A DNA stretch of 58,519 bases from Rhodothermales bacterium (lineage in GTDB: Bacteria > Bacteroidota > Rhodothermia > Rhodothermales > Bin80), in contig JANQES010000142.1 of assembly GCA_028278205.1 (NCBI GenBank), positions 1 to 58,519 of the forward strand, written 5' to 3'. The first letter of the stretch is position 1. The number at the start of each line of letters is the position of its first letter. Made by a program: the position numbers and the translations under genes. This document shows, piece after piece, positions 46,011-54,232 of the stretch. The notes beneath the pieces were generated by a model. The model worked only from the letters and a program-made list of their open reading frames with translations. It did not search any database and was not told the origin of the DNA.

Positions 46011-48381
46011 CCGCTTCACCGCTTTCTACAATCTGCTCCGTCGATGACGCGGTGCCGTTGCTGAAGAAGACGCGGGCCAGCAGCGGCGAGACGGCGTGTT
46101 CCTGCGGGCCGTAGCGATAGAGCAGCGCCGGCAACAGCAGCAGGTTGGCGGCCATCGCCATGCCGAGCGTCAGCGCCGTCAGCCCGCCCATGTTGACTGT
46201 GCCGCCGAAGCTCGACAACGTAAAGACCAGGAAGCCGCCCATCAGCACGAAGCCGGTGAACATAATGGCTTTGCCTGTGGCGCGGAGCGTCGCCTCGACG
46301 GCGTCTTCTTTGCCCAGGCCTTCGTCGCGGTAGAGGCGGTATTTGGCGAGGAAGTGAATCGTGCTATCGACGGCGATGCCGAAGGCGACGGAGAAGATCA
46401 GCGCCGTCGAGGGTTTGAGCAGGATGCCGGTGAAACCCATTGCCCCGCCGACGACGATCAGCGGGATCACGTTGGGCAGCAGGCTGATGATCATCAGCCG
46501 CATCGAGCGGAAAAGCAAGCCCATCAAGAGCGAGATCACCACCAGCGCCACGGCCAGGCTCATGAGCAGGTTGCGCACCAGATTCTCGCCCGAGCGCGTC
46601 ACGCGGATGGCGTTGCCCGTGGTGAAAACCTCGAACCGATCTTCCGGGAAAAGCGCCGCCGCGCGGGCGCGCACCGTGTCGGACAGAGCGTTCATACGCG
46701 TGGTGCCGAGGTCGGGCACGCCCAGATACACCCGCGTGATGGTAAACGTCGAATCGACGAGCTGCGGCAGGTTGCGCGTCAGCGCGCCGGAGTTTTTCTG
46801 CTCGATGAAGCTTTTCAGCGCGGTCTGCAAGAACGGCAACTCGTAGCTCGACGGCAGGCGGTAGGTGCGCGGGTTGCCGCCGAAGTAGGCTTGATTGGCG
46901 AGCTTGACCAGATCGGTCAACGCCAGCGAACGGCCCACCGGCTCCAACTCGCGCAGCGCGCTCTGAAGCCGCTCGATGCGCCTCAAATTATTGATCGACC
47001 GAAACTGCCCCGGCTTGTTCGATTCGATGACCACCTCCAACGGCACGACGCCGCCGAAATGTTCTTCGAAGACAGCCAGATCTTGCCGGAGCGGATCGTC
47101 GTCGTTGAAATCCGAAAAGACGTAGATGTCTGACGAGATGCGTGTGATGCCCAGGATGCCGCCGGCCAGCAACAGCCCCGTCAGAATCACGATGACCAGC
47201 GCGTGCTTGCGCGTGAAATGCGCCATCACGTCGAAGAAGCGCACGAGGCCGTCGTGCCGGGCCAGCGGCGCGCTACGCCGGTTCGGAGGCTTATACCGGA
47301 CGAAGGCGATGGGCGTCAGCGTGATCGACAGCACGAAGAGCAACATGATGCCGATGGCGGCAAACTTGCCGAAGGTCACCAGCAGCCGCGACCCGGAAAT
47401 CAACAGCACCCCGAAGCCGATGGCCGTCGTCAGGCACGTCAGAAACGTCGCCAGCCCGACCGTGCGAATCGTCTCGACCAGCGCGGCGCGTTGATCGCGC
47501 ATCTCGTGGTACTGATCGAGGAATTTCGTACACAGGTGGATGACGTTGGCCATGCCGATGATCACCAGCAGCGCCGGCATCATCGACGTGACGATGTTGA
47601 GTTGATGACCCGACGAGGCCATCAGGCCGATGGTCCACACCAGACCAAGCCCGACGATGACCGTCGGCAGCGCCACTGCGCGCCAGGCGCCGAAGGTGAC
47701 GAACAAAATCGCCAGCGCGATCAGCAGCGCCAGCAGCGTAAAGAACGGGGCTTCGCGCTGGATGCGCCGGGCGTATTGCGTGCGCAGATACGGAAAGCCC
47801 GCCAGCGCCACCGTCCCCGGCAACTGCTGCGCCCTCGCCTCGATGCGCTCGACGAGTTCGACGCGTGCAGGCTGGTTGTTGAAGACGGCATCGATCTGCG
47901 CCATCATCACCGTCTTTGCGCCGTCGTTCGAAAGCAGCAGGCCGCGTAAGAAGGGCTGGCCTTCGAGCCGGGCGCGGACCTCTTCGAAGGGCAGGTCGGT
48001 TCGGTAGAGCGGCTGCGCGACGATGTCCTGATCCTGGCGCAAGAGAAACGGCACGTTGGCCAGGCTCAACACGTTATCGATGCCCTCGTACGTCTCGATC
48101 TCCTGGGCCAGCGAATCGAGGGCTTGCAGAAAGGCCTGATCGTAGGGGTCGGCTTCTTCGAAGACGAGGTAGAGAATTGTCTGGCTCTGGCCGAAGACCT
48201 CGCTGGCTCGCTCGAAGTTTTGGACGGTTTTAGACTCTTTCGAGAGGAAATGCCCGGTGGTGTGATCCGTGGTGATTTGCGTCATCCAGTACCCGAGGAA
48301 GACCGTCAGCACGGCCACCACGAGCAGGATGGGGCCGCGATGGTTCAGGATCCAATGCGCAATTTTAGACCACATCGACAT
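45994..48381 (-). CDS. RND/MMPL-family efflux transporter
   Basis: This is a 795-residue polytopic transporter of the RND superfamily, in the HpnN/MMPL-like group that lacks an adjacent membrane-fusion gene. Two halves of about six helices each start with a single helix (ILLVVAVLTVFLGYW, and LVIVILTGLLLAGGILGI) followed by a large periplasmic loop. The sterol-sensing-like helix clusters contain ATFLTCLTTAIGFGVLLISG and TALIFSVAFGIAVDSTIHFL, with the Asp likely in the proton path. It may export lipids or hopanoid-like molecules. The C-terminal tail (ESGEAESEKG) is encoded by the repeat sequence past the last helix. Confidence 0.88.
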   Translation of the reverse strand: MSMWSKIAHWILNHRGPILLVVAVLTVFLGYWMTQITTDHTTGHFLSKESKTVQNFERASEVFGQSQTILYLVFEEADPYDQAFLQALDSLAQEIETYEGIDNVLSLANVPFLLRQDQDIVAQPLYRTDLPFEEVRARLEGQPFLRGLLLSNDGAKTVMMAQIDAVFNNQPARVELVERIEARAQQLPGTVALAGFPYLRTQYARRIQREAPFFTLLALLIALAILFVTFGAWRAVALPTVIVGLGLVWTIGLMASSGHQLNIVTSMMPALLVIIGMANVIHLCTKFLDQYHEMRDQRAALVETIRTVGLATFLTCLTTAIGFGVLLISGSRLLVTFGKFAAIGIMLLFVLSITLTPIAFVRYKPPNRRSAPLARHDGLVRFFDVMAHFTRKHALVIVILTGLLLAGGILGITRISSDIYVFSDFNDDDPLRQDLAVFEEHFGGVVPLEVVIESNKPGQFRSINNLRRIERLQSALRELEPVGRSLALTDLVKLANQAYFGGNPRTYRLPSSYELPFLQTALKSFIEQKNSGALTRNLPQLVDSTFTITRVYLGVPDLGTTRMNALSDTVRARAAALFPEDRFEVFTTGNAIRVTRSGENLVRNLLMSLAVALVVISLLMGLLFRSMRLMIISLLPNVIPLIVVGGAMGFTGILLKPSTALIFSVAFGIAVDSTIHFLAKYRLYRDEGLGKEDAVEATLRATGKAIMFTGFVLMGGFLVFTLSSFGGTVNMGGLTALTLGMAMAANLLLLPALLYRYGPQEHAVSPLLARVFFSNGTASSTEQIVESGEAESEKG

Positions 48382-48665
48382 AGGGTTACGACGGCGCCAC
48401 CTGGGCTTTTAAGTGACTGTTTGGTACCTGTTTCCGGATACAGACTCACGTACCAAACATGCTTTAGGGCGATGGACGGATGGAGGCGAAGCGCAGAGGA
48501 GCGGCAGGAATCTGGCGAGAAAGCTCTAAAGATACAGGATCCCAGACCTATCATGCACAAAAACCGTACACGCCGTCTGTAAAATCTCGCCGAAATATGG
48601 AAGGTGCTCCTGCATGGGAGTGTTGCCGGATGTAGAATAATGTGGCACGGGCAAGCGTTGGTATT

Positions 48666-48770
48666 GCGTGAAACGTAAAACGTGACACGAGCCGAAGGCG
48701 ACTGACGGAGTAAACGTGAGGGTGCTTGCCTGGACGTTTTCCCAGAGCACCCTCACGTTTCACGTTTCAC
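48666..48770. repeat. GTGAAAC-word palindromic element, copy 3
   Basis: Left words (GTGAAAC, GTAAAAC, GTGACAC at 48668-48688, then GTGAGGGTGC at 48716-48725) face AGAGCACCCTCACGTTTCAC plus GTTTCAC (48744-48770). It lies in the divergent gap between the RND and galactokinase-like genes. A smaller TTTGGTAC...GTACCAAA pair is at about 48420-48457. The rest of 48382-48828 is without recognised genes. Confidence 0.82.
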
Positions 48771-48828
48771 ATTTCTCTCCGCTGCACCGAGCAAGACCCT
48801 CCGTTCCGACCCGCCCCCGTAGTGTATT

Positions 48829-50067
48829 ATGGCCAGCCCTTTTCGTCCCGAACAGATTGCAACGGCGCCGTTCGTCGAGCCGCCCGGGCGTCTGCGTGAG
48901 CGTATGCGCCGGCAGCCGCTCGGGCCGGATCAACTCACGGCGCGGGCGCAGTCGTTGCTCGCGGAGCGGTGCGGGCCGTCGGGGCACAGCACGGAGGCGG
49001 CTTTTGCGCACGGAGCCGCCGGGCTGCTCAGCGGTCATACGCATTACTTCGACGGGTTTGCTGTGCTGATGTCTTTTCGGCAGGGTACCGCCGTGGCCGC
49101 GCGCGAGACCGAGGCGCCGGAGTCGGTGATAACCTTCGAAGGCAGCGACCAACGGTGGACGTTTGGCGGCGCGGCGTCCGAGGACGAGGCAGAAGCGTGG
49201 CCGGCCTGGGCGTGTCTGGTCAAAGAAGTGGTGCGGAAGGTGGGAGTGGCCGGGACGCAGGTGGAGGTGGCCGTGGTCAGCACGGTCCGGTCCGGCTGTG
49301 TCGAAGCGTATCTGGCCTCGCTCGGTGTGGCCGCTGCGCGGGCTGTGCAGGCCCTCTTTGCCGTGCCCGAAAGCACGCCGGCCTTGTTAGAGACGCTTTG
49401 CGAGATCATCAGCGCGTGCCTCGGTTTGCCCTTCAGCAATGCCTATCTGATTGCGGCAGAGGCCGGGCACCCTTCACACCTGACGCTCGTAGACACTGCC
49501 ACCGGCGAGCAGCTCCCCGTCGAAGCGCCCATCGGTGAACAGTTCGCCTGGGGCCTGGTCGATGTGGGAGGGGGGCGTCTGGCGAAGGCGTCGGTGCAGT
49601 GGGAGCACAAGGAAAAAGCCGAAAAGGCACTGGCCGTGCTGCAAAGACGCGGGTTCGATCAACTCACCTCCTTCCGCGACCTCGAACACCGCGACCTCGA
49701 ACGCGCCCTGGGCGTGCTGCCGCGCCGGCTCAAGCCCGTCGTGCGGCATCTCGTCACCGAAAACCGGCGGGTGCAGCGCATGGTGATGGCCACCAGCAAA
49801 AAAGACTGGCAGATGTTCGGTGCCCTGCTGCTGATGTCGCACGCGTCGTTGCGCGACGACTGGGGCCGCACCAACGCCGAGGTCGATTTCGTGGTTGAGC
49901 AGGTAGAAGCGATGAGCATCGATGGGATGTACGGCGCCAGTGTCACCGGGCGGGGCGGCTGCGTGCTTGTCGTCGGGCAGCCGTTCGTCGTGCCGCGCTG
50001 CCTCGAACATATCGAGACCAGCTTCGAAGCCCGCTTCGGCCACCCCCCCGAGGTGATGATGCTTTGA
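48829..50067 (+). CDS. Degenerate galactokinase-like GHMP protein
   Basis: This 412-residue protein follows the galactokinase layout but has lost key residues. Motif 1, usually GEHTDY, reads SGHTHYFDGF (residues 68-77). The glycine/serine ATP loop (GLSSSAA) is not recognisable; the segment reads SGCVEAYLASLGVAAARAVQ. The region that normally holds the catalytic Asp (GIMDQ) reads LPFSNAYLIAAE. Motif 3 (GARMTGGGFGGC) is partly kept as GMYGASVTGRGGCVLVV. The N- and C-terminal alignment and the length still fit. It may be a non-catalytic GHMP protein used as a sugar sensor, as with yeast Gal3, or an enzyme of changed chemistry. No galT or galE is nearby. Confidence 0.7.
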   Translation: MASPFRPEQIATAPFVEPPGRLRERMRRQPLGPDQLTARAQSLLAERCGPSGHSTEAAFAHGAAGLLSGHTHYFDGFAVLMSFRQGTAVAARETEAPESVITFEGSDQRWTFGGAASEDEAEAWPAWACLVKEVVRKVGVAGTQVEVAVVSTVRSGCVEAYLASLGVAAARAVQALFAVPESTPALLETLCEIISACLGLPFSNAYLIAAEAGHPSHLTLVDTATGEQLPVEAPIGEQFAWGLVDVGGGRLAKASVQWEHKEKAEKALAVLQRRGFDQLTSFRDLEHRDLERALGVLPRRLKPVVRHLVTENRRVQRMVMATSKKDWQMFGALLLMSHASLRDDWGRTNAEVDFVVEQVEAMSIDGMYGASVTGRGGCVLVVGQPFVVPRCLEHIETSFEARFGHPPEVMML

Positions 50068-50178
50068 AAATGGGCAAATAGGCAAAAGGCAAATTGCAAA
50101 AGGCAAATTGATGCGTCATCGCTATTTGCCCATTTGCCCATTTGCCCATTTGCTCCTTTGCCTATTTGCCATTTGCCC
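50068..50178. repeat. GGCAAAT-word palindromic element, copy 2
   Basis: Words GGGCAAAT, AGGCAAAA, GGCAAATT, AGGCAAATT (50068-50110) are mirrored by ATTTGCCC repeated three times, CTATTTGCC and ATTTGCC (50122-50178). It begins directly after the TGA of the GHMP gene (50065-50067). Confidence 0.85.
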
Positions 50179-50248
50179 CGAACCTCAATCGTCGATTTGC
50201 GTACCTTTTTGCTTCGGACCCGTCTCTTTAACCCGAAAGCTTGTTTGC

Positions 50249-51244
50249 ATGACACAGTTCGACCTCGCGCACGTCAACGAACGCATCGCCGTCGAGAGCG
50301 CCTTTGTCGATGAACTCCTGGCCGAGATCGGCCGGGTGGTGGTGGGGCAGCGCTACATGGTAGAGCGCCTGATGATCGGGCTGTTGGCCGCCGGGCATGT
50401 CTTGCTCGAAGGCGTGCCGGGGCTGGCCAAGACCCTGACGGTCAGTTCGCTCGCCGGCGCCATCGGCACGCAGTTCCAGCGTATTCAGTTTACCCCGGAC
50501 TTGCTGCCGGCAGACCTGCTCGGCACGCTCATCTACAACCAGAAAGACGGCAGCTTCTCCATCAAAAAAGGCCCGCTCTTTGCCAACATCATCCTCGCCG
50601 ACGAGATCAACCGCTCGCCGGCCAAAGTGCAAAGTGCGCTCCTGGAGAGCATGCAGGAACGCCAGGTCACCATCGGCGACACCACGTTCAGGCTCGAAGA
50701 GCCGTTTCTGGTGCTCGCCACGCAAAACCCCATCGAGCAGGAAGGCACCTACCCGCTGCCCGAAGCGCAGGTAGACCGCTTCATGATGAAGATCAAGGTG
50801 GGCTATCCTTCGCGCGAGGAAGAACTCGAGATCATGCGCCGCATGGCGCGCACCGGTCAAAAAGAAGAAGTGCGCGCGGTCGTCCAGCCCGAGAAAATCC
50901 TCTCGGCCCGGCGCGTGTTGAACGATCTTTACATCGATGAGCGCGTCGAACAGTACATCGTCGATCTGGTGCTGGCCACCCGGCAGCCCGGACGCTATCG
51001 CCTGGCCGACCTCGAACCGCTGATCGACTTCGGGGCCTCGCCGCGCGCGACGATCAACCTGAACCTGGCGGCGCGCGCCCACGCGTTCCTCGAACACCGG
51101 GCCTACATCACGCCCGAAGACGTGCGCATCATCGCCCTCGACGTGTTGCGCCATCGCCTCGCCATCACCTACGAAGCCGAAGCCGAAGAACTCACCAGCG
51201 AAGACATCATCCAACGCGTGCTCGAAACCGTCGAAGTACCCTGA
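50249..51244 (+). CDS. MoxR-family AAA+ ATPase
   Basis: This is a 331-residue AAA+ chaperone-like ATPase of the MoxR family. Walker A is LLEGVPGLAKT, Walker B is IILADEINRSPAK, sensor 1 is LATQNPIEQEGTYPLPEAQ and the arginine finger/lid region is DFGASPRATINL. MoxR proteins usually activate a metal-binding VWA partner or a DUF58 protein, but neither is present here; hprK follows instead. The start is at 50249; the longer upstream frame is repeat sequence. Only a repeat-filled gap separates it from hprK. Confidence 0.93.
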   Translation: MTQFDLAHVNERIAVESAFVDELLAEIGRVVVGQRYMVERLMIGLLAAGHVLLEGVPGLAKTLTVSSLAGAIGTQFQRIQFTPDLLPADLLGTLIYNQKDGSFSIKKGPLFANIILADEINRSPAKVQSALLESMQERQVTIGDTTFRLEEPFLVLATQNPIEQEGTYPLPEAQVDRFMMKIKVGYPSREEELEIMRRMARTGQKEEVRAVVQPEKILSARRVLNDLYIDERVEQYIVDLVLATRQPGRYRLADLEPLIDFGASPRATINLNLAARAHAFLEHRAYITPEDVRIIALDVLRHRLAITYEAEAEELTSEDIIQRVLETVEVP

Positions 51245-51288
51245 TTGGATTTTGGATGAATCCAAAATCCAAAATCTAAAATCGAACC
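51243..51288. repeat. GGATTTT-word short palindrome, copy 3
   Basis: GATTGGATTTTGGAT (51243-51257) faces AATCCAAAATCCAAAATCTA (51260-51279) with almost no loop. It begins within the moxR TGA (51242-51244) and ends at the base before the hprK ATG (51289), filling the entire gap. Confidence 0.87.
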
Positions 51289-52305
51289 ATGGATCGTCAG
51301 CCTAAGATATTTCGCAAAGAGGCCATCACCGTCGCGTTTATGGTGGAGCAGTTGCGGTCGGCGGTGGGCTTGCAGGTCGAGGCCGTCAACACGGCGGATG
51401 CCACGAAGCGGGAGGTGACCGAGAGCAACCTGAACCGGCCCGGCCTGGCCCTGAGCGGCTTCGTCGATCTCTTCACCTACCAGCGCGTGCAGATCCTGGG
51501 TAACACCGAAAACCGGTATCTGGCGCACCTGGGGCCGGACGAACGCCACCAGGCCTTTCAGAATCTGATACAGTTCGATTTACCCTGCATTTTCCTGACG
51601 GGTGGCAACGAGCTTGACGAACCGCTCATCGCGCTGGCGATGAAAGCCGGCATTCCGGTCTTCAGCACGCCCATGCCCACGACGGAGTTCATGACCAAGG
51701 TGCGAGACTTCTTGCTCGACCAGTTTGCGCCGCAACAGACCATCCACGGCTCGCTCGTGGCGGTCTACGGCGTCGGGTTGTTGATGATGGGCAAGGCGGG
51801 CATCGGCAAGAGCGAAGTGGCCCTCGACCTGGTCGAACGCGGCCATCGCCTCGTGGCCGACGACGTGGTGATCATCACCAAAAAAGACGAGCAGGTGCTG
51901 ATGGGTTCGGGCACGGACCTGGTGCAGCATTTTATGGAAGTGCGCGGCCTGGGGCTGGTCGATATCCGGGCGATGTTCGGGATCCGGGCCATCCGTTTTC
52001 AGAAGCGCGTCGAGGTGGTCGTCCATATGCAACTCTGGGATGACGAGGAGGAATACACGCGCCTGGGCATGGTCGATGAGACGTATGAGGTCATGGGCGT
52101 GAACCTGCCCGTGGTGAAGGTGCCCATCACGCCGGGCAAGAACATCACCGTCATCTGCGAGGTCATCGCGATGAACCACCTGCTCCAGCATTACGGCTAC
52201 GATGCGGCGGAAGTGTTTTCGGAACGCCTGGCCGAGCAGATCAGCCGAAAAGGCTCGTCGGCGCCCTCGCGTTTCATCCAATACTTCGAGCACGACTACG
52301 AGTAA
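51289..52305 (+). CDS. hprK: HPr kinase/phosphorylase
   Basis: HprK phosphorylates or dephosphorylates Ser of the PTS protein HPr. The 338-residue product has the N-terminal domain (about 1-140) and the kinase domain with HGSLVAVYGVGLLMMGKAG (catalytic-region His 153), Walker A GKAGIGKS (168-175) and RGHRLVADDVV. The HprK signature MEVRGLGLVDIRAMFG and the K-loop region (NLPVVKVPITPGKN) are present. In this lineage HprK often occurs without a full sugar-PTS and may serve regulation of another HPr-like protein; no ptsH is adjacent. It lies immediately downstream of moxR. Confidence 0.96.
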   Translation: MDRQPKIFRKEAITVAFMVEQLRSAVGLQVEAVNTADATKREVTESNLNRPGLALSGFVDLFTYQRVQILGNTENRYLAHLGPDERHQAFQNLIQFDLPCIFLTGGNELDEPLIALAMKAGIPVFSTPMPTTEFMTKVRDFLLDQFAPQQTIHGSLVAVYGVGLLMMGKAGIGKSEVALDLVERGHRLVADDVVIITKKDEQVLMGSGTDLVQHFMEVRGLGLVDIRAMFGIRAIRFQKRVEVVVHMQLWDDEEEYTRLGMVDETYEVMGVNLPVVKVPITPGKNITVICEVIAMNHLLQHYGYDAAEVFSERLAEQISRKGSSAPSRFIQYFEHDYE

Positions 52306-52456
52306 TTAAGAAACGCGCCGGGATGGACGATTAGGAGCACGGGCACCAATGCGTTTGATGTGCGTATGAGGGCCTCTTGCTGGTTTTGCGCGCTGTTTGC
52401 ACAGAATCTTTGCACACCGTTGCCAGAGATTCACGCAGCGTTACACGCAAAGCCTG

Positions 52457-52485
52457 TTGACATGGGCGATATGGGCGGCTATATT
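52457..52485 (+). promoter_or_regulatory. Consensus sigma-70 promoter upstream of the M23 gene
   Basis: TTGACA (52457-52462) and TATATT (52480-52485) are separated by exactly 17 bases, a near-perfect consensus. It lies 160 bases before the M23 start, implying a long leader. The rest of the 52306-52645 gap shows no gene. Confidence 0.55.
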
Positions 52486-52645
52486 CAGAACGCTTCGGCG
52501 ACGTTAGTTTTATTGAAGCCCCCACCGCTTCCTCCACTGTCGCCCGGCGGGTCCCCACCCGATTGCCGTTGACCACTCCCATGCCTGGCCTCTCGCCGTA
52601 TTCGATGAGCCGGCAAGCCAGACTTTGCTGAAACGCCTACTCTGT

Positions 52646-53626
52646 ATGTCGAAGAACCGATACTATCACTACGACCATGAGACGTGCTCGTACGTAGAAG
52701 TCAAGCCGACCCGCACGCGGCTCTACGTACAACTCTCGGCGATGGCCGCCACCACGCTGGTGCTGGCCTTCGTGCTGGCCCTGGGCCTCGACCGCACGAT
52801 CGAGTCGCCGCAGGAGTTGGCCTTGCAAGAAGAGAACGAGGTGCTTCAGGAGCAACTCACCATTACCGGAGAGCGCATCCAACAGTTTGCCAACCAGCTC
52901 GAACAACTCTCCGAGGCCGATCAGGATCTCTACCGGCTCCTGCTCCAGGCCGATCCTATCTCCGAAGACATGCGCCAGGTCGGTGTCGGTGGCGCCGATC
53001 CGTATGAAAAGTTCGACCGGTTCAGCGTCTCGACGGCTAAGTTGCTACGCGAGACGACGCAACAACTCGACCAGATCGAACGCCAGATGAGCTTGCAGAA
53101 CACGAGCTACCGCGAGCTTTCTGAAATGGCCGAGTCGCGGCAGTTGGCGATGGAGCAGTTGCCGGCCATCATGCCGGCCAACGGCAAAGTGACCTCCGCC
53201 TTCGGGATGCGCTACCATCCCATCCTGAAGATCCGCAAATTGCACCCCGGCGTCGATATCCCGGTCGATACAGGCACGCCGGTCTATGCCACGGGCGACG
53301 GCATCGTCGAGAAAGCCGAGTATAACGTGAACGGCTACGGCTACCACGTCGTCGTCACGCATCCGAAAGCCGGCTACAAAACGCTCTACGCGCACCTGTC
53401 GTTGATTCCGGATCACATCCAGCCGGGCCGCCGGGTCAAGCGGGGCGAGCAAATCGGGCTCAGCGGCAACACGGGCCTTTCGGCGGCGCCGCACGTGCAT
53501 TACGAAGTACACGACCTCGAAGGCAGGCGCCTCAACCCGATCCGTTTCTTTGCCCCGAGCATGACGCCGCAACAGTACCGCGCGTTGCTCGAAGAATCGG
53601 AGCAATCTTCGGTGTCGCTGGACTAA
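52646..53626 (+). CDS. M23-family metallopeptidase (LytM-like), membrane-anchored
   Basis: This 326-residue protein has a cytoplasmic start, one membrane helix (AATTLVLAFVLALGL, about 34-50), a coiled coil (ALQEENEVLQEQLTITGERI ... LRETTQQLDQIERQM) and a C-terminal M23 peptidase domain (about 175-300). Zinc ligands are visible: HPGVDIP (HxxxD) and HVHYEV (HxH), with GNTGLSAAPH before. The catalytic domain looks complete, so it should cut peptidoglycan cross-bridges rather than merely activate amidases. It acts on the periplasmic side during wall remodelling or division. The N-terminal YYHYDHETCSYVEVKPTRTR sequence is typical of Bacteroidota M23 proteins. Confidence 0.93.
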   Translation: MSKNRYYHYDHETCSYVEVKPTRTRLYVQLSAMAATTLVLAFVLALGLDRTIESPQELALQEENEVLQEQLTITGERIQQFANQLEQLSEADQDLYRLLLQADPISEDMRQVGVGGADPYEKFDRFSVSTAKLLRETTQQLDQIERQMSLQNTSYRELSEMAESRQLAMEQLPAIMPANGKVTSAFGMRYHPILKIRKLHPGVDIPVDTGTPVYATGDGIVEKAEYNVNGYGYHVVVTHPKAGYKTLYAHLSLIPDHIQPGRRVKRGEQIGLSGNTGLSAAPHVHYEVHDLEGRRLNPIRFFAPSMTPQQYRALLEESEQSSVSLD

Positions 53627-53652
53627 CGCCGGCGCGCGCGATGCACCTGTAC

Positions 53653-53690
53653 GATGCCCGGTACTTCTAACGTGCCGGGCATCTGTATTT
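53653..53690 (+). terminator. Terminator of the M23 gene
   Basis: GATGCCCGGTAC (53653-53664) pairs with GTGCCGGGCATC (53672-53683) with one G-T pair, followed by TGTATTTT. It lies 26 bases after the stop. Confidence 0.8.
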
Positions 53691-53811
53691 TAAGCCGTTA
53701 CCTGTTTTTTAGGGATCTCAAAGATCCAGTCGTCGCGCGGGAACTCATCTGTTTTTGGCGCGAATGAAGGGGTGAAGGTTTCGGGTAGAGCCAACGATCT
53801 TCCAAAGAGGC

Positions 53812-53840
53812 TTGCTTTTTTCGGACGGACGTGCTATAGT
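53812..53840 (+). promoter_or_regulatory. Sigma-70-like promoter for the DUF2795 gene
   Basis: TTGCTT (53812-53817) and TATAGT (53835-53840) are spaced by 17 bases and lie 70 bases before the ATG. Confidence 0.45.
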
Positions 53841-53910
53841 GCCTGCCCGGTGGGCCGCTACGCGTACCGGCTAAACTCACCCTTTTACAGAGCATAATTG
53901 GTTGTAGCGA

Positions 53911-54132
53911 ATGGGATACTGGACCCTCGAACTGGCCTCGTATCTGGAGGACGCACCCTGGCCTGCCACGCAGGAAGAACTCATCGACTACGCCGATCGA
54001 ACGGGGGCGCCGATTGAGGTGGTCGAGAATCTTAAGGAACTCGAGGATGATGGAGAGCCCTACGAAAGCATCGAGGAGATATGGCCGGACTTTCCGACGG
54101 CCGACGATGACTTTTACTATCTGGACGAGTGA
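53911..54132 (+). CDS. DUF2795 small acidic protein
   Basis: This is a 73-residue soluble acidic protein with the strongly conserved Bacteroidota pattern LASYLEDAPWPATQEELIDY, then ADRTGAPIEVVENLKELEDD and EEIWPDFPTADDDF. Its function is unknown to me. It is short, abundant-looking and preceded by a good promoter. The following barrel gene starts about 100 bases after its stop on the same strand. Confidence 0.92.
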   Translation: MGYWTLELASYLEDAPWPATQEELIDYADRTGAPIEVVENLKELEDDGEPYESIEEIWPDFPTADDDFYYLDE

Positions 54133-54232
54133 GGCGTCGTTCGCGTCTCGTGGTTGCGCCAGAGCGCGCGATGGCTGGCTCTCGCTAGCGCGAATCGTTG
54201 TTTTTTGGCGTGAGGCTGCTCTTTCTCTGCGC

